Assembly (NCBI GenBank): GCA_914767715.1
Contig: OU612075.1
Coordinates: 10,788,001-10,852,000 of the forward strand
Source: Membranipora membranacea
Lineage: Eukaryota > Bryozoa > Gymnolaemata > Cheilostomatida > Membraniporidae
Direction of reading: 5' to 3'
DNA length: 64,000 bases
Shown here piece after piece: positions 23,403 through 34,636 of the stretch. Each line of letters begins with the position of its first letter. The stretch's first letter is position 1. Position numbers and translations under genes: made by a program. The notes below the pieces were generated by a model that saw nothing but the letters and a program-made list of their open reading frames with translations, did no database searches and had not been told where the DNA came from.

Positions 23403-26400
23403 TTAAAGAGATTAACTGATACAGACTGTCAACAGCGCCAGCACTTGTTTATCCACCGATATGTCAACAACAACTCAAAATTGATGACCCAGGAAAAAAG
23501 TTTTGTGTGAATGAGATCGTGTGATTAGCAAGCTAGAAGTGCTGTTCACAAATTGACAACCATTTTGACATGAACTACTTCATATACTCAATATTTCCGA
23601 GCAATCACTTTAACAAATATTCTCTTGTCTGTTTTAGATGAAGTGATGGGTAGGTGTGATGCATGATAAAAGCCCTCACTCCCTCCACATCCGATAATAA
23701 TATAATATATATTTTCAACCCCAAGTTAATTCAAAATTGTGTTTCGCATGAATAAATTTTAGGGCAATCAACGGAACGTATATTTCAACCAGCGTGAATC
23801 AGTTACAGCTTAGACATTCGCCCAATCTGATCATCGCACACTATCCTGTCAGATAGACATTGAATGTGTGGTATTGAAAAAAAAGGATTTGTAAATTTTG
23901 TGTGAGTTATGTTAGTGAGAGTAGGGTTTGGCCAATCACTCAGCTATGATGTGGCAAGATTATATATCACTTCTAATTCGGTCATCAAAATAAATGTCTT
24001 GATTCAATTGTTGAATAGTTTTTAGAGATGAAATGGTGACATATATACATAGCCTACCTTGATCCTCGCCTTGGAAGCAGAGTCTGATACGCTTTTCTTC
24101 ACTTAGTTGGTCAAAGTTTGTTCGTGAAAGATTTTGCCGGCATCATAAACTCATTTAATCAGGCTCATTATATCTGAATGTAGAATGCACACTTTCAAAG
24201 GTGATGAGAATACTCCGTAGGGTGAACAGATACTTCAACTTTGGCACATTGCTCCTCACTGTGTTTGAAATAGTAAATAAGATGTGTCCATTAAATTTCA
24301 TCCTAAATATTCAATCTTTAATGCTGGGACGTCATAAATTGGTTCACAAATTTTATTGCTGTGATAACAACACTTCCATTCTCTTCTGCCGGCCTATGTC
24401 AGAGTGCAGTAGTTTGTTTCAAACGTTAATGTTGTGGGTCGGTGGTAGTCAGCTTACGCTGTCCCTAAGACCAAATTGCAGCACTGTCCAAAAATCCGAT
24501 CACTACGTAAAATAATTTTGGCTTTTTGCCATAATCAAACAAGCAGAATATTGAATTGTCAGCTCATATGCGTGTGTTGAATCATAATCGCCAATGTTTC
24601 AAACATAAAAAGCAGATTGTTGAGCTGGTAAACTCTGCATTACTGCACATTTAGCAATGAAAGTTGCAAACTTGATGAGAAGCAAGTTTTCGTATATATA
24701 TGTCAAGATTTTGACAATTTTCTAGCTCATAATCAATTCAACACAAATGAAAACACCTTTCTACTAAACAATCCATTAAAACCAGCACAACTAAATTAAT
24801 GTCTTAGTAGTCAGTCCATCAAGCTTGTGAACCATATAGTCTAGGTTTATTATTAAGTCTATGGACTGACTATATATTTGCTAATTAGCAGTTGTCTTAC
24901 CAACATCAATGTGGACACAACTCTTATTCACATAACATTCGATGCCATTCCGATATTATAGGTTCTCTAGCTGCCTATTGACTTGATCATTGCTACACTT
25001 ACTCAACATTGTTATATATCAGTCCGAACCTTCCATCGAATAATTATCACCACTAAAATACATGTCACGATAAAAGTATCAATATCACCTTTTGAACGCG
25101 TTTACAATAAAAAACATTGATGAGAGGAGTTGAGACAAAGCTAGTTCAAACCTGCTGGTCTGTTATCAATACGAGCAAGAGAAAATCGGAGAATTAAATG
25201 CAGCAGACAAGAAGTCACATATATTGTCATGTTGTTGTTCGGATTTATAAACTAATATTCATAAAGAAGAAACTCCATCTTGCCTTTTATTATATCAAAA
25301 TTGGTATGGGTTTAATCGCATAACAACAATAATAAATAGGAGAGACGTCCATATACGTGCCACACTAATTCTAGGAATTCAAATCGTCTGCTCTTGTTAC
25401 AGAAGATATTAGACTGATTAGGTGACTAAATCAGTACAGCTGGCTGCTTTTCACCAATATTTTTTTTGTTGATACTCTATTTTCTTCACCCATGCTGTCC
25501 CTACTAATGTTGTCTGTTGGAACGGCAGATGAGAGAACAAAACTTAAACGGTCATCACTCCTTCTCATGGTGAGAAAGATCTGTGTTGGGTCAAGAAGCA
25601 CACAAGATTTGGACATTAACTTATTGATGTGATTACCTTTAATCACAACCTCAGCTTAACCAATTGCTGTTAAGAAATATTTCGAACCCCTATTGCAATT
25701 GTGACATGGACCAATAGTAATTACTATAAAGATAACCTCACTATCAAAAGTGGCGTTAAATACTATGAACAGGTATAGCGTATGTAATCGGGATAGGAAA
25801 CTAATAAGATAAATGAACAAAAGTTATGGAGTGGCACTAAATATGTAAATACCTTTTGCTATTGAAAATATACCCGGCTCTTAGTTTATAATGTTTTAAT
25901 GTGGAAGTAGGATATCCAGCAGGATTTCCATCCAACTTAAGGTCAAGTGTTATAAAATATAAAATTGACTCTGGGGAGACTTTGAATTAAAAACAGGCTA
26001 TCGTTCAGTTATTTATTAAATTTTCGGACCCTTCATCAATTGTGTGAACGATTCAGGTAGGTATGTGCCTAATGTAAAAAATTAAAGATCGAGAGTTTTC
26101 AGCAATGAGATAGGAAGAATTTTAGCCAAAAGCTTTGCACAATAATATGAGTTACCAAAGGCTTAGTTCCTTTTAAACTCAATTACTTTACACTGAGTGT
26201 ATTTAATGCTGCTGCTAAGAGATAAGCAGCATGGTGAAACTATTGCATATGTTAAACCTCTTATCTTATCTTACTTGGTACACCAAATTTTAGCCGAGCA
26301 TTGTGTATTCTGCTTCCCACCTAAACAGTTTCATTTTTCTGGGTAAGTAAATCCTAGGCGAGTAATTCTTAACTTTGTCATGATTTTGTATGTCATTAGA

Positions 26401-26760
26401 ATGCTTAACAGGATTCATGTAGGTCACCAATACAAATGTGGGTGTTAACCTAATAATCTGAGAGATCTCAGGACGTAAAACTATATATGAAAGCAGCAAA
26501 GTAGTGAGAGCTTGTAGGTGTCTGGAATTCGGAATCTAAAAATGGCTAGTATGACTCTAGCAGCTTTTATTTGATTGAAATGCCATTCAATTAACGAGTT
26601 TACATTCCATTACAAGGATTCTCCACAGGCTATGAATGTATAGTGAGGCCCAGCTAGCCGAGTTTTGGCTCTCCCTACCGAAAAATCAGAGGCAACACAT
26701 TGCTACCCATAGCTAACTTTTTGTTTTGGTTGCAGATTGTCGTATTGAAGTAAAGTAGTG
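23403..26760. other. Spacer C-D (type 2), noncoding
   Basis: About 3.1 kb of it is almost identical to 49937-53068 downstream of F. Small open frames at 24201-24515 and on the minus strand at 26290-26499 recur at 50735-51049 and 52831-53040, but only because the whole spacer is duplicated. No domain is recognised in them. No exon-7 relic is seen in this spacer type. Confidence 0.6.
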
Positions 26761-28832
26761 ATGGAGAATACTCAGCTAACAGTCACCAGAGATACAGCCT
26801 GTGGATTCTGTGGTCTGACATTATATGAGATACAGGAACCAAGAGCTCTACCTCAATGTACTGAGTGTATCCAGTCAACTATCAGAACAAAGCGATAGAG
26901 TGCAAAGTAGGTAGGGCTATTAGAGTCAATGTCTCCCAAATAAGTTCTGTGTTTGAATACTTTGGTGGTGCCAAGGCGCTTATTTTTTATTTGATTTTGT
27001 CATTGCTAGGCATAACAATATCCTTCACTTAGAGTAGATTTTGTTGCAGATGCATTGCGCAGAGGAAGTCCAGCAAATGATCCTCACACAACAGCATCTT
27101 AAGTCCAAGCGAATTATATATTTATAGGGAAACCTTCAAAGATATGAACCTCAGAGCACTACCCACAATTCCTGAGCACCTTGTACAGGAAGCGCTGTTA
27201 GATACAGAGTTAGGATCACCATCAGCAAGAAGAGAAATTAATCGATGTGAGGGGTAGAAAGTCAAGGCTGTGGTCTTCTGTGCTGACTGTAAGAAAAGGT
27301 TATGTCACCAACATACTGAGGTAGGGACCCATAAACTGTAAGTCAGTATAGAAATATGTAAGTTTTTGTTTGTCTTGTGAAACTCATAAAAACAACTACA
27401 ATACCCGACACTCATTGCCTAGTTGGGTGGCCTAATGGATAAGTTGAATTTTTATATTGGGAAAAATGATTTTTATCCTGGTTCTGAGTTTAAAATAATT
27501 ACATACCTGAACAAAGTAATTATATAATACCTTATGATTCGATGAGATAGTTTGTATTTATTTATACAGGAGCACTTGTTCCATATCAGCTATCATGTAC
27601 TTCTGCCGATAGAAGACAACCTGACACCAGAAAGATACGAGGTAGAAAGATGAAAGACTCACAAGAAGCATGTCCTTGAGGAGATTTGCAGGCATTGCAA
27701 AGAGCAGTTTTGTAGCAGATGTGACATAAGAGGAACATCTATCGCTTTAAATGCAGCGAGAGATGAAAGTGAGTTTGCTAAGCAAGGTTGATATGGCCCT
27801 AGTAAAAGTTGATTGGAACCCATCCTGTTTGATTGATTGATGGTTAGTTGTGAGTAGACGCTAGACCTGGTTATAGGCAATAATGAAGAGACACTAACGC
27901 CTTCACAAATTTAGTTTTCTGCTTTTGATAATAAAGCCGCATGCGGAAATAAAAACCCTCAGAAACGACGCTGTACTTTGAGTTGTTACATGCTTGTCAT
28001 TTTAGGCCAAGGTCATGAGGTTGTCCCACTTAAAGATGTGACCGAAGAAATGAGGAATACACTACACAAGCTGTCACAGAATATCTTCCACAAGATAAAA
28101 AGATGTAGAGACACTGAAAAGTCTGGCTGGAGGCTCCAATATGGGTTAGTGGCACAACATTCTCAACCACCCATTTCCACGGTGAAAATGGGTGGTTGAT
28201 AATGTAATGCCACTACTTCGCATTGGAGTCTGAGAACTTAGACTAGTCTGAAACATAAAGATATTACTTGGAAAGTTGTCATGTCATATCTTGGAAGACA
28301 ATCCTTTCCATTAGTAAATAATTGAAGACTATCGATTTATGCAGTTCGGACAAACCTTGGCCTGTTGTCAATTGAACAATGAAACAATCACAGATCTCAA
28401 AATTGTTTAATCATGGTTTTTTATTCTAAATGCAATTCGAGATGATTGTCAATGTCTATATGAAGGTTGCAAGAGCAGCTTTGACTTTAAAGCTTTAAAA
28501 AAGCTTGAGTCGATGGGTGTCTAATTGCCATTACAATTTCTTCAACCATTGGCAGATTCAGCGAATCAGAAGAGAAGCAGAAGACCTGAAGACAGAATTT
28601 ACAGACCATCTCAGTGAGTCAACTGAGAAAGTATGCAAGTTTTCTGAGGAGATGCTGCTGAACACCACAGTTCTAGATGACCTGTATATCCACGGTTCTC
28701 ATCTAGCAGATAGAAGAGCAGACCAGCAGCTTCTAGAAGAGTTTGATGAGGTGTTTTCAAACCTTACACAAACAAATGACAACATGGAGTATGAGACAAA
28801 GGTTGCCCTCCAAACACCTTATCTGCATACAG
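26761..28832 (+). pseudogene. TRIM unit D1, exons 1-5, broken
   Basis: Degenerate copy. The RING exon (26761-26910) has lost the 12 bases coding CGHT and a further base in the HVNYQ region. B-box 1 exon 27128-27320 has lost its first Cys and has TAG at 27255. B-box 2 exon 27570-27786 has TGA at 27651 in place of a Cys codon; its 5' half is K type (TPERYEVER) and its 3' half R type (RHCKEQFCSRC). Exon 4 (28006-28133) is cut by a deletion that joins TGGAGG to the intron hairpin. Exon 5 (28556-28832) is intact. It cannot encode a TRIM ligase. Confidence 0.85.
28134..28247. repeat. Truncated intron-4 hairpin (D1)
   Basis: The left arm has lost its outer part through the deletion that removes the end of exon 4. 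The inner stem (ATCAACC-like/GGTTGAT) and the full right arm remain. Confidence 0.7.
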
Positions 28833-28925
28833 GTAATAAATTTGCATACAGGTATATTATATATTATTATAATGGAGTTGACTAATATATATATATATAT
28901 GTATATGTGTGTATATACTAATACC

Positions 28926-31129
28926 TGAGGGAGAAACTTCGAAAGCTGTCTCAGAATACTTTCGACAAAATAAAAAGATGTAGAGACATTGAAAAGTCTG
29001 GCTGGAGGCGTCTAGCTGATCTCGAAGCTCATACCGAGAACATCTATCAGGAAATTGATGCAATGGCTGAAAACATGGTGTGTTTTATTTTTATGCCTGA
29101 TACTAGTCTTAGTGCTCAGACGGCTCCAATATGGGTTAGTGGCACAACATTATCAACCACCCATTTCCACCGTGAAAATGGGTGGTTGATAATGTAATGC
29201 CACTACTTCGCATTTGAGTCTGAGAACTTAGACTAGTCTGAAATATAAAGATATTACTTGGAAAGTTGTCATGTCATATCTTGGAAGACAATCCTTTCCA
29301 TTGGTAAATAATTTGAGACTATCGATTTATACAGTTCGGACAAACCTTGGCCTGTTGTCAATTAAACAATGAAAAGAATCACAGATCTCAAACTTGTTTC
29401 TAATTACAATAAAAATTAAATGATACCAAATTTTCATCATTGTTTTTTATTCTAAATGCAATTCGAGATGATTGTCAATGTCTATATGAAGGTTGCAAGA
29501 GCAACTTTGAGTTTAAGGCTTTAAAAAATCTTGAGTCGCTGGGTATCTAATTGCCATTTCCATTTCTTCAACCATTGGCAGATTCAGCGAATCAGAAGAG
29601 AAGCTGAAGACCTGAAGACAGGATTTACAGACCATCTTAATGAGTCAACTGAGAAAGTAGGCAAGTTTTCTGAGGAGATGCTGCTGAACACAGATGACCT
29701 GTATATCTACTGTTCTCGACAAGCAGATAGAAGAGCAGACCAACAGCTTCTAGAAGAGTTTGATGAGGTGTCTTCAAACCTTACACAAACAAATGACAAC
29801 TTGTAGTATGAGAAACAGATCACACTCAAAATACCCTATCGGCATACAGGTAAAATATTTGCCGTGAATTCCCCAAGGTCTCAATTTGTACCATCACCAA
29901 CTATGCACATTATCTTAATGGGAACTTTGGAAAAATTGATTAAAATTGATAAAGCCGACATATTGCATTTAATAAGAACAAAAACTGATTGCAGCGAACA
30001 CACAAAATCTCATACCTTCTTCGATTAATTCTGTCATCATCCTACATCATCATTCTACAGGACCACCTTCAGTGAATTTGAATGGTTCATTAGATTTCCT
30101 ACCAACAAATATAACAGATGAAAAGCAAGAGAAAACAGCTGCCTGGTGCTTTGGGCTGAGCTGGACGCACAACGACAGAGTACTTTGCGCAACAAGAGCC
30201 GGGCTTGAGATTAGAGACCATGCTGACCTTAAATTACAAAAGGAGCATAAAGCTGATAACCACATGTATTCTCAGCTACTCTTTGTGGAAGCAAACTGTT
30301 CATTAAGGTTGTGTCATCTGGATTTAAGAAACACATAACTTTTTCCGGATCACTTGAGCAATCTACTCGGCCTATATTACACAGTTATGTCACTGTTGGA
30401 CCAGTCCCTCCTACCCAACTGTCAGCAAACAAAAACCATGTAGCAACCATTTACCACGCCAATAACATGTTAAAATTCTTTTCAACTATTAATGAAGAGC
30501 ACCAGTTTGACATTCAGCTGCCAGATGAACAGAACCCATATGGAGTTCATCTCACATCTGATGCAGCACTAGTGACATTCTTAGAAGAAGAAGAGCCGTG
30601 TAAATATGCTTTGTCACCATCACCAGACCCAGTCTGGACATGTGAACCACTGGAGGGGCCTTCAGGAGTAACAACAGATGTGTCAGGTTTCATCTATGTA
30701 GCTGATCTCCGTGACCCCATAATCAATATCTTCTCCCCGGAAGGTCAGTATTTATTGACAACCCAAGCTTTGTTTAACCGATTTTACCTGCTCTGTTATG
30801 GACTTGTTTGGGTCTTAAATTTGGTTGCAGCCTACTATGAGGGCCGATAGGCCTTTGTGATGATTGGACTTGGGAGAACTTTTTGGCCCAGTATAAATAA
30901 AGCACGACATTGTTTGATTTTTGTTAAATTTTTGTGTGAAAATATCTCTTAAACCTCACTATACCTAGTTTGGTTACTGTATGTATGTGAGAAGATAAAA
31001 GAACTGACTCATGAGAAGCTGCAGGAGTTTATAGATAGAAAAGCTAGGATCCTAGATATAGCTGTGAGAGATGGGAAGATGGTGTTAGCTTGTCAAGATG
31101 AGGGTGTTATGCTCTTCAATATGAGTTAG
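28926..31129 (+). pseudogene. TRIM unit D2, partial repeat of exons 4-7, broken
   Basis: After exon 5 of D1 the sequence jumps back at 28926 into the middle of exon 4 (28926-29077). Exon 5 follows at 29582-29849, with a 9-bp in-frame deletion and TAG at 29804. The propeller exon 30061-30743 has a one-base deletion near 30270. The terminal exon homologue 30987-31129 has lost its acceptor AG (GTAT where paralogues have GTAG). The propeller tail is the SPEG type shared with E and G. It is a recombination product fused to the back of D1, without RING or B-boxes of its own. Confidence 0.85.
29102..29237. repeat. 136-bp intron-4 hairpin (D2)
   Basis: Full-length copy with ACTAGTCT and AGACTAGT ends and a matched ATCAACCACCCATTT stem. 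Confidence 0.75.
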
Positions 31130-31409
31130 TTATGAGCTAAACTAGACACTAGCTTTCAGCAGCGCTAGCACTTGCTTATTCACTGATATGTCAACAACTA
31201 CTCAAAACTATGGAGCCGGGAACCAATGTTGTGTGATGAGTTAGTGTGATACGCTACTCCAACAATGTTGTGTACAAAGTGGCAACCATTTTGACGTGAA
31301 ATACTTCACATACCCAATATTTCCTTGCAATCAATTAGGCAAATACTCTCTGATGATATTTATGATGATATCCCCCTCCCCTCTTCACATTACATTATAA
31401 TATAGAACA

Positions 31410-31736
31410 GGAGTCAGGAGCGGTCTGATGGTTAAGGATGCGGACTTGTGATCTGGGAGGTCCAGGTTCAATTCCCGGCGCCGGCAGTCATTTCTGATCC
31501 GGTATTCGTAGGCCATTTATCCTAGCCAGGTCCTTGAGGAAGGGGACCAAAAATATCGGAGGTCCACTATTTGTTTGCGCACCCCATATACAGTAAAAAG
31601 ATCCCCCTCTGCCACTTCGACAAAAATATTTTTGACGAATTCCAGCGGGCATTGGTATAGGGTGCAGCTTGAGTACCATGGGTCCCTGTACCTCTACTGT
31701 AGAGGAGTTACATTCTCCACAAAGATGACATAGACT
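31410..31736 (+). mobile_element. SINE family 2 (tRNA-derived head), after D2
   Basis: Flanked by a perfect 12-bp target duplication TAATATAGAACA (31398-31409 and 31737-31748). The tRNA-like head has a box A-like TCTGATGGTTAAGGATGC and box B-like GGTCCAGGTTCAATTCCCG. The body (TTATCCTAGCCAGGTCCTTG and on) is unrelated to SINE family 1. Copies follow E and G at the same place. Confidence 0.8.
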
Positions 31737-32940
31737 TAATATAGAACATACTTTTTATTTTACCCCATTAGAATTCAAACATGTTTATCGTATGCATATT
31801 ATTTGAGGGCAATCAAACTTAGGCATATTTCGCACCACTTGAAGTATTCAAAAATTTTTGTGAGTTTAGTTTGTGAGAGTACAGGTTCGGCTAGACACTT
31901 AGCTATGAAACGACAAGACTATATTCAACCCCAATTCAGCCCTCATAATAAATGTATAATTTACAATAATGTATTACTCGTCTTAATCATTTGTTGATAG
32001 TATTTTAGTGATGAAATGGCAACATTAATACATAGCCTACCTTGATCCTCGCCTTGCAAGCAGAGTCTGATACGCTTTTTTTCACTAAGTTGGTCAAAGT
32101 TTGTATAGTTCGGCAAATAATCGCCACAGTTTCCAGCTAGATTGACTACAATTAAGTTACGTTACCTGTGATGATGTTTAAAACTAGTAGGCTTTCACAA
32201 CTATATACAAAGCTAGCAAGATTTGTTCTTGAGTTGCAATAAGCTATGATTTTTATCAGACCATCAGGAAAGCCTTCATTGTCCATTCAAAGTTAATTAA
32301 TAAGAACAAGTATTGGCTATGAGTTTAGCTAGGTCCCAGCAAAGTTGCAAAAAGTAAGAGCGCGTATGAGTTGATCCTGGGATTTCAAAAGACGACATTA
32401 CTTAGCTTGAAATCTAAAATCATAGGAGTTGTTTACAATTGTTGTCACCAATTTGTAGCACTGTCCAATAATCCCTTCCCTGTTGTGAAGGAATTTAGGC
32501 TTTCCACCACAAAGAAACAAGCAAAATGTAGAGTTGTCAGCATAGATGCATGTAAAGAATCGCTATCACCGATGTTTCAAAGACAGCATACAAATTCTTT
32601 AGCCGGTAACCTCTGTCTTACTGCAAATTTAGCATTGAACCTTCTGAACCCGATAATGAATGAGTTTCTGTACATATATGTAAAGAGTTGGGCAATTTCA
32701 TGATCAAGCCGAAGAAGATCAACTTTCAAAAATGATGCAAATCAATGAAAACACCTTTGCTTCAATAGCGTAGCGTCAGCCACATTAGTAGGTGCCTCAT
32801 ATCTTGTGGTCCATATGGTGTATTGGTGTATTAAGTCTATTTGACCGACCATGTATTGACTCTATAGGAGTTGTCTTAACAACATCAATGTGAGCACAAC
32901 TCTTATCCACATAACATTCTGCCTATCTATTTCGATAACG

Positions 32941-33033
32941 GAGCTTGGATCTTTGATATTGCTTTAAGAGATGGGAAGATGGTATTAGTTTGTGAGAAAT
33001 GGGTTGTCATGCTCTTCAACATGAGCCAAATAG
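32941..33033 (+). pseudogene. Relic of the terminal TRIM exon
   Basis: Reads AWIFDIALRDGKMVLVC then VVMLFNMSQ, still open past the old stop position. Missing the first half and acceptor of exon 7. About 1.8 kb beyond the true last exon position. Confidence 0.7.
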
Positions 33034-33663
33034 TGTTAACTATCAACTTAACAAGACAAAAGCTGCCTGTCAACGAATGGGTACTAACATCTCTTTAATT
33101 CCTAATCCAATACCTGTGAAAATGAATTGTCACAAGACTATGATGCAGTCAGAGGTTCATAGCCATAATTCAAACCAAGTGATCAGAGGGTTTATTAAAA
33201 TGATCATAATAGATGGTTTGAGGTTTGGCTCATAATTCTACGTTGCTGTGGTTGTCATTGTTGTCATTATGACTCCTAAAATTTTTTATATGTGATTGGA
33301 TGGCATCAAATGCCACTGATTGAAAAGATCTTCGCATGTGTCTATCCAATAAAGTGTTGGTAACACATTTCATGAATTGAGTTGTCACTACCAACTCAGA
33401 GCAGGATGAGTGTTTCTTGTGGTCAAAGTCTAGACAATCATGATGGCCCTGATATACTTGATTTTCACTCCAATTGAACCCCTTATTTTTCTGTTGATCG
33501 TCGCTAAATGATGATGAATTCTAAGAATTTACAGATGCCGAGAGTTACTTGTAAATGAAAATATATACTATATAACATACATCATATTTTTTGGATAATT
33601 GCTTCAAATAATGACTAATGATCAGTTCTGAACACCTAACATCGAAAAAATTAAAATATTGGT

Positions 33664-34005
33664 TCGCCAGTGCTGCTGCAAAACTTTGCATCTCAAAAGT
33701 ACAAGTGGAAACAAGGAAGAGTGGTAGATCAGCTGTCGAATCGTTCTTACCTAGTTTCAAACAGCAGTACAAATAAGGCAGTAAGAATAAATCGTGCAGA
33801 CCAGCGTCCTATAGCTGAACCTGAGTCGGACCAGACCGAAGAGGGAGCTCCAGTCAGTGGCAGGAAATACACCAACAGGAGGTACTCCATTGGTGAGTAC
33901 ATCAGCAGAATGTCCACCAGCAACAAGTACATCAGCAAAAGTACACCAACTAAAGCAGCTCCAAACCTCCTTGCTACATTAACCAATCGCTTAATATCAT
34001 TCTGA
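33664..34005 (+). pseudogene. Ty3/gypsy polyprotein 3' fragment
   Basis: Matches the end of the retroelement remnant at 42870-43120: LLQNFASQKYKW.QGRVVDQLS, then PESDQTEEGAPVSGRKY. This is the region after the integrase core. The internal part present at 41580-42860 is missing here, with a junction near 33655, so the same insertion has suffered a separate deletion. Not functional. Confidence 0.6.
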
Positions 34006-34180
34006 TATTCAATCCATTACACAATCATTTTCATTATCTGAATAGTATTATACTTGTTTAGTTCTGTTGTTTTGTGTACAATTTTCATCAAGTGTGTTAA
34101 TACATCGCGTCACTATTTATTTGTTTTGTTTCGTATTTGTGTATCTTTATCATCATTTGCCTCATCTTGCTAAAGGTTTA

Positions 34181-34340
34181 ATAAGGGAGATGTTGATTGT
34201 ATGATGGATGCATGAGTTTGTATACATGTTGTCACTCTTTTATTCATCTCAGTCATAGTAGTCAATCTGTTTTTGTAGATGTTAGAAGCCTAGAGTGGAC
34301 CTTAAATATAATACATAGAACTTACACAGTGGCAGACCAG
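34181..34340 (+). repeat. Polypurine tract and LTR-like end upstream of E
   Basis: AATAAGGGAGA followed by TGTTGATTGTATG looks like a polypurine tract and the TG start of a 3' LTR. It lies beyond the retroelement coding fragment and recurs at 45444 upstream of F. The LTR end is not resolved. It lies within 450 bp of the start codon of E, so it could contribute promoter sequence. Confidence 0.4.
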
Positions 34341-34636
34341 ATCAGAAATATCATTGTTTTGCTTTACCAGTTTTTTTACAGCCTGCATTGTTATGCAATC
34401 ACACCTGATAAACATGAAGATGGTTTAGGGTGAATCAATGGAACCAATTCATTGAGGTATTTGTAATCAATATCAAACAAAGCTCCTTTAAAAGCGACTG
34501 TGTTTGCAGTTGTCAATATCTGTCAATGAGCTAATAGTTATTAGCATAGAAGTGGTCAAAAGGAAATCGTTATCTCAGCACTATCAACAGTCTCAGATTG
34601 TCAAATATCAGATTGTGTAGTAGTAGGTGTCTAAAT

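Larger units (their letters stand above)
31130..33660. other. Spacer D-E (type 3), noncoding
   Basis: Homologous to 38618-41270 downstream of E. It carries SINE family 2 at 31410 and an exon-7 relic at 32941. No gene was seen apart from the retroelement fragment that follows. Confidence 0.6.

Noticed and set aside
24201-24515. 104-codon frame repeated at 50735-51049
   Set aside because: Repeated only because the whole spacer is duplicated almost unchanged; no domain and no codon-level constraint visible.
26290-26499. 69-codon minus frame repeated at 52831-53040
   Set aside because: Same reason: near-identical spacer copies, with non-synonymous differences between the two.
31410-31490. Possible tRNA gene in SINE family 2
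   Set aside because: Same reasoning; a perfect target duplication flanks the whole 327-bp element.
34191-34460. Primer-binding site (TGGCAGACC) after the LTR-like end
   Set aside because: The LTR lies 3' of coding sequence and its end is not resolved, so a binding site there cannot be supported.
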